NCBI RefSeq assembly: GCF_026898115.1
Contig: NZ_CP114036.1
Location: 7,248,001-7,312,000 of the forward strand
Reading direction: 5' to 3'
From: Streptomyces sp. S465
Lineage (GTDB): Bacteria > Actinomycetota > Actinomycetes > Streptomycetales > Streptomycetaceae
DNA length: 64,000 nucleotides
In this document: piece after piece, positions 50,161-57,924 of the stretch
Position numbering within the stretch: the stretch's first letter is position 1
Layout of the letters: every line of letters begins with the position of its first letter
The notes under the pieces: generated by a model
The model's input: only the letters and a program-made list of their open reading frames with translations
Databases searched by the model: none
Told to the model about the DNA's origin: nothing
Position numbers and translations under genes: made by a program

Positions 50161-52458
50161 GTGGCCACGAGCGTGCGACGCACCACCCTGACCCTTCCCA
50201 CCGCCCCTCTCGGGCCGGACAACCCCCTGCCCGCGCTGCACCCCCTCGACGAGGTGCACCGCGTGGACGACCGCGTCCGGGCCACACTCCCGGCCGACAT
50301 GGCCCGTCAGGTCGCCTATGAGCCACTGCGCTCGGTGCTGCCGGTGCGGCTGCGCGACGGCTACGGCCGCGACCGCGCCCCCGCCACGCTCGACGCGATC
50401 GTCCTGGAGAACGGCCGGCTGCGGGCCACCGTGCTGCCCGGACTCGGCGGCCGCGTCCACTCACTCGTCCACAAGGCCACCGGCCGTGAGCTGCTCTACC
50501 GCAACCCCGTGTGCCAGCCCGCCGACTTCGCGCTCAACGGCGCCTGGTTCTCCGGCGGGATCGAGTGGAACATCGGCGCCACCGGCCACACCACCCTGTC
50601 CTGCGCACCCCTGCACGCCGCCCGGGTCCCCGCCCCCGACGCCGCCGACGGGGGCGCGATGGTGCGGCTGTGGGAGTGGGAGCGGCTGCGCGACCTGCCC
50701 TTCCAAGTGGATCTGTGGCTGCCCGCCGACTCCGCGTTCCTCTACGTGGGTGTCCGGATCCGCAACCCCCACCACCACCCCGCCCCCGTCTACTGGTGGT
50801 CCAACATCGCCGTCCCCGAGGACGAGCACACCCGCGTCCTCGCCCCCGCAGACGACGCCTGGCACTTCGGCTACGCCCGCACCCTCCGCCGGGTCCCGGT
50901 CCCCGAGTGGGACGGCGCCGACCGCAGCTATCCGCTGCGCGGCGCCTACCCCGCCGACTACTTCTACGACGTGCCCGAGGGCGCCCGCCGCTGGATCGCC
51001 TCGCTCGACACCGACGGCAGCGGCCTCGTCCAGACCTCGACCGATCTGCTGCGCGGCCGCAAGCTCTTCGTCTGGGGCGCCGGGCCCGGCGGGCGGCGCT
51101 GGCAGCGGTGGCTGACCGAGCCCGGCACCGGCGGCTACGCCGAGATCCAGGCCGGGCTGGCCCGCACCCAGCTGGAGCACGTCCCGCTGGAGGCGGGTGA
51201 GGAGTTCGCCTGGCTGGAGGCGTACGGACCGCTGTCCGCCGACCCGGCCGCCGTCCACAGCGCCGACTGGGCGGCCGCCCGCCGCGAGACCGAGGCCCGC
51301 CTGGAGGCGGCGCTGCCGCGCGCCGCCGTCGACGCGGCCTACGCCGCCTGGCGCCCGCACGCCGACGCGGAACCCGCCGAGCACCTCGCCACCGGCTCCG
51401 GCTGGGGCGCGCTGGAGGTGGAGCGCGGCGGCTTCGAGCTGCCCGGTACGCCGTTCGACCCGGGCACGCTGGGCGAGGAGCAGGAACCCTGGCGCCGGTT
51501 GCTGCGCACCGGCGCCCTGCCCGACTGGGCGCCGGACGCCTCCCTCGTCGGCCCCGGCGCCTCCCTGGTCGCGCCCGCCTGGCGCGACCTCCTCGAAGCG
51601 GTCCCCTCCACCGCCGCCGCCGAGTACCACCTGGGCGTCGCCCAGTGGCATGCGGGCGACCGCGCACAGGCCGAGCGCAGCTGGGAGCGGTCGCTGCGGT
51701 GCGCCGAGACGCCCTGGGCACTGCGCTGTCTGGCCGTAGCCGACACCGCGTCGGGTCATCCGGCGCGCGCGGCGGAGCGGCTGCTGCGCGCCGTACGGCT
51801 CCTCCTCGCCTCGGCCGCCGCACACGCCGCGCAGGAGTCCGCACCGGTCCCGGCGCCGGAGGCCCCGGTGCCGGACGTCCCGGTGCCGGAGGCGGCGGGC
51901 GCGGCAGCGGGGGCGGGGGCGTCGGCCGCCGTCTCCCTGGCCCCGCCGCCCGTCGCCGCCGATCCGGTCGCGCTGGAAGCGGCCGAGGCGGCCGAGGCGG
52001 CGCTCGGCCGGGAGGCGATCGCCGCGCTGCTCGCGGCCGGCCGCGCCGACGACGCACGGGCGGTCCTCGACGCGCTGCGCCCCGCCATCCGGGCCCGCGG
52101 CCGCTTCCACCTGGTGCGCGCCCAAGTGCTGCTGGCCCAGGGCGACGCCCCGGCCGCACGGGCCGTCTTCGACGAGGGTTTCGAGGTCTGCGATCTGCGC
52201 GAGGGCGACGAGGCGTTGAGCGACACCTGGTACGCGGTCGCGGAGCGGTTGGTGGCGGGGGCCGGGGAGCCGCTGACCGAGGAGGTGCGGCGGCGGGCGC
52301 GGGCCGAGCATCCGCTGCCCGAGCGCTATGAGTTCCGTATGCGGCCCGCAGAGGGACCTGCCGGCCTGTATAGGGACCTGCGGCCCGCTGGGCGCCGTCC
52401 TGCGCGGAGCACCACGAGCGTGGAAGCGCGTGAGCGGAATCGCTGCACGGGCGGCTGA
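50161..52458 (+). CDS. DUF5107-like (mutarotase-fold) protein with C-terminal TPR-like region
   Basis: A 765-residue protein. Residues 60-420 look like the DUF5107 domain, a galactose-mutarotase-like beta-sandwich with AIVLENGRLRATVLPGLGGRVHSL, YWWSNIAVPEDEHTRV and LFVWGAGPGGRRWQRWL. From about 480 to 720 come TPR-like helix pairs (EYHLGVAQWHAGDRAQAERSWERSL) broken by a Pro/Ala-rich linker. Probable carbohydrate binding or processing; exact activity unknown. GTG 50161 has GAGGGAG upstream. The protein seems to end naturally at YEFRMRP, and the last 35 residues are an Arg-rich extension, as if the original stop had been lost. Confidence 0.82.
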   Translation: MATSVRRTTLTLPTAPLGPDNPLPALHPLDEVHRVDDRVRATLPADMARQVAYEPLRSVLPVRLRDGYGRDRAPATLDAIVLENGRLRATVLPGLGGRVHSLVHKATGRELLYRNPVCQPADFALNGAWFSGGIEWNIGATGHTTLSCAPLHAARVPAPDAADGGAMVRLWEWERLRDLPFQVDLWLPADSAFLYVGVRIRNPHHHPAPVYWWSNIAVPEDEHTRVLAPADDAWHFGYARTLRRVPVPEWDGADRSYPLRGAYPADYFYDVPEGARRWIASLDTDGSGLVQTSTDLLRGRKLFVWGAGPGGRRWQRWLTEPGTGGYAEIQAGLARTQLEHVPLEAGEEFAWLEAYGPLSADPAAVHSADWAAARRETEARLEAALPRAAVDAAYAAWRPHADAEPAEHLATGSGWGALEVERGGFELPGTPFDPGTLGEEQEPWRRLLRTGALPDWAPDASLVGPGASLVAPAWRDLLEAVPSTAAAEYHLGVAQWHAGDRAQAERSWERSLRCAETPWALRCLAVADTASGHPARAAERLLRAVRLLLASAAAHAAQESAPVPAPEAPVPDVPVPEAAGAAAGAGASAAVSLAPPPVAADPVALEAAEAAEAALGREAIAALLAAGRADDARAVLDALRPAIRARGRFHLVRAQVLLAQGDAPAARAVFDEGFEVCDLREGDEALSDTWYAVAERLVAGAGEPLTEEVRRRARAEHPLPERYEFRMRPAEGPAGLYRDLRPAGRRPARSTTSVEARERNRCTGG

Positions 52459-52461
52459 CCG

Positions 52462-52738
52462 ATGGAGCCGGAGGCGGGGGAGTCGGCCGGGTCCGGGGAC
52501 GGGCCGGTGAGGTGGCTGGAGGCGGAGGCCGGCGCGGCGGGGGCCGGGCCCCGCGCTCCCGCGAGAGCGGGACGCTTCCTCCCAGGAGGGCTCGACCGGC
52601 GGGCCGGCCGCCGCGGCGGAGGCGGTCCGGATCGAGCGCGATGACCTCCGTGACGTGGACGGTCTCTACGAGGAGACCGACCACGAGGAGATCACCGCGG
52701 ATCCGGGACCGCCCTCCTGGCGGGTCTGGCCCTCTTGA
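52462..52738 (+). pseudogene. Frameshifted small gene
   Basis: ATG 52462 opens MEPEAGESAGSGDGPVRW in one frame. From about 52586 the coding character moves to the next frame, reading EAVRIERDDLRDVDGLYEE and ending in SWRVWPS at the TGA 52736-52738. That second part has balanced acidic codons with GC-rich third positions but no start codon of its own. The total length of 277 bases is not a multiple of three, consistent with a single frameshift near 52580. I do not recognise the protein. Confidence 0.4.
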
Positions 52739-52788
52739 AGGGTCTGGCCCTCCCGACGGGTCTGCCGGACGGTGTGTTCACGGGCGGG

Positions 52789-53142
52789 TCACGCCATCGG
52801 ATTCCGGTCGACGTACTCGAAGATCGAGCCGTCGGGGTGGCGGGCCACCAGGGTGCGGCCCACCGGGGCGGGCAGCGGACCGGCGACGATCTGCCCGCCG
52901 ACCGCCGTGAGGTCGGCGACCGCCTGGTCCACGTCCTTCACCGCGATCGTCGCCGTGATCTTACGGAGAATCGACAGCTCCGACTCCGGGCCGCTCATCA
53001 GGAAGAAGCAGCCGACCGCCGCGACCGAGACGGGACCGCGCTGGAAGCGCACCGCCTCGGCTCCCGTCAGCCGTTCGTAGACGGCGATCGCCGCGTCCAG
53101 ATCGTCGACGCACACACGGAGTGAAGTCCCCAGAATATCCAT
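52789..53142 (-). CDS. VOC (glyoxalase/bleomycin-resistance) superfamily protein
   Basis: A 117-residue single vicinal-oxygen-chelate unit with two beta-alpha-beta-beta-beta modules: LRVCVDDLDAAIAVYERLTG at the start and TIAVKDVDQAVADLTAVGG in the second half, ending HPDGSIFEYVDRN with the usual Glu ligand. It may be a lyase, a dioxygenase-like enzyme or an antibiotic-binding protein; the function is open. It lies 23 bases after the methyltransferase stop and is probably co-transcribed with it. Confidence 0.88.
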   Translation of the reverse strand: MDILGTSLRVCVDDLDAAIAVYERLTGAEAVRFQRGPVSVAAVGCFFLMSGPESELSILRKITATIAVKDVDQAVADLTAVGGQIVAGPLPAPVGRTLVARHPDGSIFEYVDRNPMA

Positions 53143-53165
53143 GCGGGCGAGCCTAGTTGAACTGC

Positions 53166-53975
53166 TCAGACGCGGCAGAGGATCTCACCGTGCAGGACGG
53201 CGAACCAACCGTCCGGGGCCTCGCCCCAGGTCCGCCACGCCTCCGAGATGGACCGCAGCTCGTCCTCGGTGGCATGGCCGCCGTCCACCGCGAGCCGGGC
53301 GTACGAGGAGGCGACCGTGCGGTCCGCCCACAGACCGCTCCACCACGCCCGCTCCTCCTCGGTGGCGTAACACCACGCCGTGGCGGTCGAGGTGACATCG
53401 GTGAACCCCGCCTCCAGGGCCCAGGAACGCAGCCGGCGTCCGGCGTCCGGCTCGCCCCCGTTGGCCCGTGCCACCCGGTGGTACAGATCCAGCCAGCTGT
53501 CCATGCCCGGGACGGACGGATACCAGGTCATGGTGGCGTAGTCGGCGTCGCGCACCGCCACGAGCCCGCCCGGTGCGCATACGCGCCGCATCTCGCGCAG
53601 CGCCCGCACCGGGTCGCCGACGTGTTGCAGCACCTGATGGGCGTGGACCACGCAGAAGGAGTCGTCGGGGTAGTCCAGCGCGTGGACGTCGGCGACCGCG
53701 AAGGAGACATTGGCCAGTCCGCGCTGCTCGGCCAGTGAGCGGGCCTGCTCCAGGACCGAGCCCGCCGCGTCGACGCCCGTGACCTGCCCCTGGGGGACCA
53801 GCTCGGCCAGGTCCGCGGTGATGGTGCCGGGCCCGCAGCCGATGTCCAGGACGCGCATATGCGGCTTGAGGTGGCCGGTCAGATACGCCGCGGAGTTGGC
53901 CGCCGTGCGCCAGGTGTGCGAGCGCAGCACCGACTCATGGTGACCGTGGGTGTAGACGGCGGCGTCCTTCGGCAT
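53166..53975 (-). CDS. SAM-dependent methyltransferase (UbiE-like)
   Basis: A 269-residue class I methyltransferase. Motif I is VLDIGCGPGTITADLA, motif II ends GVDAAGSVLEQAR, and later motifs HVGDPVRALREMRRVCAPGGLVAV are typical of the UbiE/Coq5-like group. The N-terminus YTHGHHESVLRSHTWRTAANSAAYL is characteristic of a common actinobacterial subfamily of unknown substrate. ATG 53975 follows GGGGGAG. Two palindromes upstream may be operators. A VOC gene follows. Confidence 0.88.
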   Translation of the reverse strand: MPKDAAVYTHGHHESVLRSHTWRTAANSAAYLTGHLKPHMRVLDIGCGPGTITADLAELVPQGQVTGVDAAGSVLEQARSLAEQRGLANVSFAVADVHALDYPDDSFCVVHAHQVLQHVGDPVRALREMRRVCAPGGLVAVRDADYATMTWYPSVPGMDSWLDLYHRVARANGGEPDAGRRLRSWALEAGFTDVTSTATAWCYATEEERAWWSGLWADRTVASSYARLAVDGGHATEDELRSISEAWRTWGEAPDGWFAVLHGEILCRV

Positions 53976-54026
53976 GGTGGAACTCCCCCTTCGGGCCGGT
54001 GTTCGGTAGCTCCACCGTAGAGGGCA

Positions 54027-54062
54027 TCTCGTATCACGAGAAGAACTGTCTCACGATGTGAG
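54027..54062 (-). promoter_or_regulatory. Two spaced palindromes upstream of the methyltransferase
   Basis: TCTCGT-ATC-ACGAGA at 54027-54041 and CTCAC-GAT-GTGAG at 54050-54062 are both perfect with three-base centres. Their centres are 22 bp apart, two helical turns, as expected for cooperatively bound dimers of a regulator such as a MarR- or TetR-type protein. No such regulator gene is adjacent. Confidence 0.4.
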
Positions 54063-54077
54063 TGAGGGGTGCATGGC

Positions 54078-54113
54078 GAAGGGGGCGGTGGGGTCTGCCC
54101 CACCGCCCCCTTC
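54078..54113 (-). terminator. Terminator of the CBS gene, perfect 16-bp stem
   Basis: GAAGGGGGCGGTGGGG at 54078-54093 pairs with 54098-54113 across loop TCTG, 16 bases after the leftward CBS gene. Confidence 0.9.
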
Positions 54114-54129
54114 GGGGCACGGGAATTGC

Positions 54130-54522
54130 CTAGGGCGGTTCGGTCACATCGCCGAGGCTGATCACGCCTAACGGACGCCCCGCCTCGACCACCGGGAGCC
54201 GCCGCACCGCATGCCGCCGCATCAGCGCGGCCGCCTCGGCCACCTCCTCGTCCGGTCCGATGGTCACCGGGTCCGCGGTGCACACCGCATGGCAGGTGAC
54301 CGCGAGGGGGTCGACGCCCTCGGCGACCGCGCGCAGGGTGATGTCGCGGTCGGTGAGCACCCCGAGCAGCTTCCCGCCGTCGGCCACCAGCACTTCGCCG
54401 ATGTCCTGTGCGCGCATCAGCTGGGCGGCCTCCACCAGCGAGGCATCGGGGTGGACCGAGACCACGGGCCGTGTGATGACGTCCCGCACATGGCGCGGCG
54501 GGTCCTGGGACATCTGTGACAT
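54130..54522 (-). CDS. CBS-domain protein (Hrp1-like)
   Basis: A 130-residue protein composed almost wholly of two CBS motifs (VRDVITRPVVSVHPDASLVEAAQLM... and TADPVTIGPDEEVAEAAALMRRHAVRRLPVV), forming one Bateman module that binds adenine nucleotides. In size and layout it resembles hypoxic response protein 1 of mycobacteria. ATG 54522 has GGAG seven bases upstream. A near-perfect sigma-B-type promoter lies 35 bases before it, and a strong terminator follows, so it is a one-gene unit. Co-location with an Rv2629-like gene supports a stress/dormancy function. Confidence 0.88.
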   Translation of the reverse strand: MSQMSQDPPRHVRDVITRPVVSVHPDASLVEAAQLMRAQDIGEVLVADGGKLLGVLTDRDITLRAVAEGVDPLAVTCHAVCTADPVTIGPDEEVAEAAALMRRHAVRRLPVVEAGRPLGVISLGDVTEPP

Positions 54523-54557
54523 CTGTCCACTCCTTCGTGGGTGATGTGCTGCCCGCA

Positions 54558-54582
54558 GTACCCCGGCCGCGCCCTGCCATTC
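54558..54582 (-). promoter_or_regulatory. Sigma-B-type promoter of the CBS gene
   Basis: Read leftward: -35 GAAT (54579-54582), 15-base spacer, -10 GGGTAC (54558-54563). This fits the Streptomyces stress-sigma consensus GNNT-N14-16-GGGTAY exactly and puts the start of transcription about 28 bases before the ATG. Confidence 0.65.
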
Positions 54583-54630
54583 ATGCGCGACGGAGACGCG
54601 TCGAGACCTCGATCTCCTCGCCCTTCCTTA

Positions 54631-54674
54631 CGTTCCCAGGGCTCCTACGTCCCAGGGCTCCTACGTCCCAGGGC
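54631..54674. repeat. Three 16-17-bp direct repeats at a gene end
   Basis: CGTCCCAGGGCTCCTA occurs about two and two-thirds times head to tail; the stop codon of the leftward gene at 54661-54663 lies inside the array. Confidence 0.85.
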
Positions 54675-55044
54675 GCAGCCCCAGTGCCGAGACCACCTCC
54701 TGCACGGTGTGGAACGTCTGGTCCGCGGGCAGCTCCTCGGCCAGGTCCATCAGGCCGTCCGGTGCGTGCCGATCCTCCAGGGTGCGCAGCAGCGCCTCGC
54801 GATCGGCGGGGAACGACGTACGCCCCAGGCGGCGCGCGAATTCGAACCGCACCGCCTCGGCCTGACCGGTCGTCCCACGGGCCGGGACCGGCCCCAGGGT
54901 CACCTCCGGGTCGTCGTCGGCGGACGGCTCCGGGTCGTGCCACTCCTCGGCCCGGGTGGGGTGCCCGGAGCGGATCAGTCCCTGGAGCTCGTGCTTCATC
55001 TCATCGTCCTTGTGGACGCTCAGCCGGTCGCTGCCTCGCTGCAT
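54661..55044 (-). CDS. DUF2795-like small protein
   Basis: A 127-residue hydrophilic, acidic protein. The C-terminal half (RRLGRTSFPADREALLRTLE, then LMDLAEELPADQTFHTVQEVVSALG) looks like a DUF2795-type helical domain, whose function is unknown. ATG 55044 has a very strong GAGGAAGGGG site six bases upstream; ATG 54999 (MKHELQGL) with AAGGA is a second possibility. No promoter of its own is evident, so it may be transcribed with the hibernation-factor gene upstream, 61 bases away, if the weak hairpin between them is passed. Confidence 0.75.
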   Translation of the reverse strand: MQRGSDRLSVHKDDEMKHELQGLIRSGHPTRAEEWHDPEPSADDDPEVTLGPVPARGTTGQAEAVRFEFARRLGRTSFPADREALLRTLEDRHAPDGLMDLAEELPADQTFHTVQEVVSALGLRPGT

Positions 55045-55076
55045 GTCGGTCCCCTTCCTCAGCGGGTCCGTTTGTC

Positions 55077-55101
55077 TCTCGGGTCGGTCGCGGTCCCGAG
55101 A
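55077..55101 (-). terminator. Weak hairpin between two stress genes
   Basis: TCTCGGG (55077-55083) and CCCGAGA (55095-55101) can pair across an 11-base loop. It could attenuate transcription between the hibernation-factor gene and the DUF2795-like gene. Confidence 0.35.
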
Positions 55102-55105
55102 CGTG

Positions 55106-56275
55106 TCACTCCGTATCGCCCTCGTACGGCCAGCGCAGCAGTGCGCCCAGGCCGCCCACCGGGATGTCGCCGCCGTCCGTCTCCTCGTCGGCGGGCGCCA
55201 CCGTCAGCACCTCGGCGCCGGTGACCACGGCCGAGCGGATCAGCGCGTCGTCGGCGCGGGCCGGGGACGGCCGGGCATCGCCCAGGTACTGGACATCGGT
55301 ACGGCGCAATGCGACCTGGTCCGGTTCGGTGCCGACCCATACTTCGCGGTAGAGGTCGACCCCGTCGGGGCGTACCAGCAACGAGCCTATGCGGTGTTCA
55401 CGCGCCGCGTCGACCAGCGCCGGAACCCCTTCGGCGGCCGCCACGCGCCCGCCCGAGGGCGTCCGGCCGGCCCGGAACCGCTCCATCGCCGCCTCGTCGC
55501 GCTCCCGTGTGTACTGTGCGCGCGCCTCGTCCACTTCCTGTTCCAGCAGCCGGGCGGCATGGGTGCCGGGCGGGGCGGAACCGGCGGCGCGGCCCCCGTG
55601 CGGGGTCTCCACGGCCGCCTCGCGCAGCGGCTTGGGCAGCTGGTCGTGGACCGCGCGCCGCTCGCGCGCGTCCCCGGCCAGCACCAGCAGATCGGCGTGG
55701 GTCTCCTCCTGGCAGGTACGCAGCTCATCGGCGATCAGCGCCGCGTTGTGCTCCCAGGTGTTCTCCGTCTTGAGCTGGAAGTGGCGTTCCGACCAGTCGG
55801 CGCTGGCGGTCCGGTGCACCGGCCACTGCCGTCCCCGCACCGAGCCGACCCGCTCGCCACCGCGCCCGTGGCGCAGCTCGACGTCCGCGCCGGTGCGGTC
55901 GATGTAGGCCACCAGGCAGGACGGGTCCTCGCCGGTCAGCTCCAGCAGCGGCCCCACGTGTGGCAGCGCCGACCAGCACGGTGGTTCGCCCAGCGGCGGC
56001 GGGGTCAGCAACGGCAGGTCGACGACCACCTCACCGGCCGTGGCGAAGACGGCCCACCCGGCCGGCCCGGCGGCGGGCGGCAGCGCGGTCAGCCTGTCGT
56101 ACACCGCACGGCAGGTGTCCTGGTCGGCGCCCTGCCGCTCCAGCCGACGGCTCGCCTCGCGGGCGGCGCGTTCCTGTTCCTCGGCCGCGGACTCGTCGGG
56201 GTGCGAGGTGTCGAAGTAGACGCTGGCCCACGGGCCAGGGCGGTCGTAAAGCGGTTGGAGATGTCCGAGTCGCAT
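55106..56275 (-). CDS. Rv2629/Balon-like ribosome hibernation factor (bacterial eRF1-like, Vms1 family)
   Basis: A 389-residue protein of the baeRF2/Vms1-type family, related to eukaryotic release factor eRF1. The N-terminal half (PWASVYFDTSHPDESAAEEQERAAREASRRLERQGAD is its start, not quoted further) is followed by an eRF1-like middle domain (VAYIDRTGADVELRHGRG, HFQLKTENTWEHNAALIADEL) and a C-terminal part with ALVDAAREHRIGSLLVRPDG. Members such as Balon bind the empty ribosomal A site in dormant cells, and mycobacterial Rv2629 belongs to the dormancy regulon. ATG 56275 follows GGAGGGAG; a perfect sigma-B-type promoter lies 31 bases upstream. Function is by family, not tested. Confidence 0.85.
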   Translation of the reverse strand: MRLGHLQPLYDRPGPWASVYFDTSHPDESAAEEQERAAREASRRLERQGADQDTCRAVYDRLTALPPAAGPAGWAVFATAGEVVVDLPLLTPPPLGEPPCWSALPHVGPLLELTGEDPSCLVAYIDRTGADVELRHGRGGERVGSVRGRQWPVHRTASADWSERHFQLKTENTWEHNAALIADELRTCQEETHADLLVLAGDARERRAVHDQLPKPLREAAVETPHGGRAAGSAPPGTHAARLLEQEVDEARAQYTRERDEAAMERFRAGRTPSGGRVAAAEGVPALVDAAREHRIGSLLVRPDGVDLYREVWVGTEPDQVALRRTDVQYLGDARPSPARADDALIRSAVVTGAEVLTVAPADEETDGGDIPVGGLGALLRWPYEGDTE

Positions 56276-56306
56276 GTACTCCCTCCAGGTTTTGCGTCCC
56301 CCACGC

Positions 56307-56331
56307 GTACCCCTCACCACGTCGTCAACAC
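56307..56331 (-). promoter_or_regulatory. Sigma-B-type promoter of the hibernation-factor gene
   Basis: Read leftward: -35 GTGT (56328-56331), 15-base spacer, -10 GGGTAC (56307-56312), an exact match to GNNT-N14-16-GGGTAY. The predicted leader is about 25 bases. Confidence 0.65.
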
Positions 56332-56407
56332 GGGCTCGTGCGGACGTTTGACGACCCCGGGGAGGGGGACCCGTCGATCGGCCGAGCGGCCCGTAGGGAG
56401 TGAGGAG

Positions 56408-56509
56408 CGGCGTCGGACGTGGGACATCAGGGGCCGCGTCCGACGCCGTGCCCTGCGTAGGTCCGGGTACCCGTGCCCCTGTTAACGGCGGTGGGGCACG
56501 GGTACCCGG
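56408..56509. repeat. Two consecutive inverted repeats before the holin-like gene
   Basis: CGGCGTCGGACG at 56408-56419 pairs with 56437-56448 over 12 bp. CCGGGTACCCGTGCCCC at 56463-56479 pairs perfectly over 17 bp with 56493-56509, ending six bases before the ATG. The second right arm contains GGGTAC at 56500-56505 with GTTA 15 bases upstream (56481-56484), a possible stress-sigma promoter that would start transcription at about the ATG itself. No ribosome binding site is seen. Confidence 0.75.
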
Positions 56510-56515
56510 CGGTAC

Positions 56516-57052
56516 ATGACTGACAAATCGGCCTATCCCAAGGCGGGTCTGCCGTCGGCCGGGGACCTGGCGGAACCGGTCGCGCGGGCAGTCCGCGAAG
56601 AAGTACGCAGAGAGCTGCGCGAGCAGTCCGGGCGGCGCGCCGTCCGCCTCTACGGTGGCGCGGCGGCGGCCGCGCTGTACGCGGGAGGTGCGCTGACGGC
56701 GTGCCTGGTGCTGCTCTTCGCCATCGCCATTCCGGCGTGGGCGGCGGCGCTGGTCGTGTTCGTGCTGCTGCTGGTGGCGGCCGGGTGGCTCAAGAATTCG
56801 GCGGGGCGGGGGGCGGGGCCCGCGGCTGCGCCGCGGCACGCCGCTCCTTCGGCGCCCTCGGGTCCTGGTGGTCCTTCTGCGGGCCAGGGCGCTCCTTCTG
56901 GCCCCTCCGGCCCTTCGGCCGGGCCCTCGCCATCGGAGCCTCCGCCGCCTCCGCCGCCTCCGCCTCCGGGGGCGGGGGGACCTCCGCCGCCTCCGCCGCC
57001 TCCGGGTGCCGGAGGGCCTCCTCCGCCGCCTCCCCCTCCGCAGACGGGGTGA
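56516..57052 (+). CDS. Phage-holin-like (DUF1469-type) membrane protein with poly-Pro tail
   Basis: A 178-residue protein. A charged, helical N-terminus (LAEPVARAVREEVRRELREQ) is followed by two hydrophobic segments at about residues 47-70 and 74-92, the layout of the putative actinobacterial holin-X/YqjE-type family. The last 80 residues are Pro/Gly/Ser-rich and end in runs of eight to ten prolines separated by GAGGP. The family is widespread in non-phage stress loci and is unlikely to be a lysis protein here. ATG 56516 has no ribosome binding site and directly follows a palindrome, suggesting a leaderless transcript. A DinB-like gene follows after six bases. Confidence 0.8.
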   Translation: MTDKSAYPKAGLPSAGDLAEPVARAVREEVRRELREQSGRRAVRLYGGAAAAALYAGGALTACLVLLFAIAIPAWAAALVVFVLLLVAAGWLKNSAGRGAGPAAAPRHAAPSAPSGPGGPSAGQGAPSGPSGPSAGPSPSEPPPPPPPPPPGAGGPPPPPPPPGAGGPPPPPPPPQTG

Positions 57053-57058
57053 TCGCCC

Positions 57059-57634
57059 ATGGCTGAGAATCCGCTACTGGCCAGGCATCGCGAGGCCCTG
57101 GACCTCTTCACCGAGCGCGTACACGCCATCCGGCCCGATCAGTGGGACGGCCCGACGCCGTGCACCGAGTGGACCGTGCGCGATCTGGTGAACCATCTCG
57201 CGGTCGAGCAGATGTGGGTGCCGCCGCTGATCCACGAGGGGACGAGCGTCTCCGACCAGGGCGATGCGCTGGAGGGCGATCTGCTCGGGGACGATCCCGT
57301 CGCCACGTGGGACGCGGCGGCGGCCGCGGCGCGGGACGCCTTCCGGGAGCCGGGGGCCCTCGACCGGATGGTCGAGCTCTCGTACGGGGAGAGTCCCGCC
57401 ACGCATTACTGCGCCCAGATGACGGCCGACGCGGCCGTGCACGCATGGGACCTGTCCCGGGCCATCGGGGCGGACGAGCGCATTCCGCGGTCGTTGGTGG
57501 ACTTTTCGGTGCGGGAGGTCGCGCCGTACGCGGCGGATTTGGAGGAGAGCGGGCTTTTCGCGGCGCCCGTCGATCCGCCGCCGGGGGCGGATGCGCAGGC
57601 CCGGCTCTTGGCGCTGCTGGGGCGCGAGCCGTAG
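57059..57634 (+). CDS. TIGR03086-like DinB/maleylpyruvate-isomerase-N family protein
   Basis: A 191-residue four-helix-bundle protein with the metal-binding histidines expected of the DinB/MDMPI fold: WTVRDLVNHLAVEQ and TADAAVHAWDLSRAIG. Family members include mycothiol-dependent isomerases and S-transferases, so a thiol-transfer or detoxification role is possible. ATG 57059 lies six bases after the holin-like stop and they are surely co-transcribed. Downstream is the repetitive tract. Confidence 0.85.
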   Translation: MAENPLLARHREALDLFTERVHAIRPDQWDGPTPCTEWTVRDLVNHLAVEQMWVPPLIHEGTSVSDQGDALEGDLLGDDPVATWDAAAAAARDAFREPGALDRMVELSYGESPATHYCAQMTADAAVHAWDLSRAIGADERIPRSLVDFSVREVAPYAADLEESGLFAAPVDPPPGADAQARLLALLGREP

Positions 57635-57924
57635 GCGTGTGAGTCCCCCACCCCGCCCCTTCCCGAACCGATGGGGCTCCGCCCCCTCGACCCCCACCGG
57701 AACTCCGCCGCGGCCCCCGCGCACAGCGGACCCGGCGATGGCCCGGAGGCCACGGTGGCGTGCCCATCCACGCACAGGCGGCACGGGTCCGGCTTCACAC
57801 GGCCGGACGGCGCGGGCCGTGCCTACCCCGTGGTCAGCGGTGCGGGTGGGGCACACCTCTGGGCGGGCGGCCGCAAGCATGTCCGCGGTATGTCCACGGG
57901 TTACGGCGGGTGGGCGGCGTGGCC

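Noticed and set aside
56516..57052. Prophage remnant because of the holin-like gene
   Set aside because: No endolysin, integrase or structural phage genes are nearby; this membrane family is common in chromosomal stress loci.
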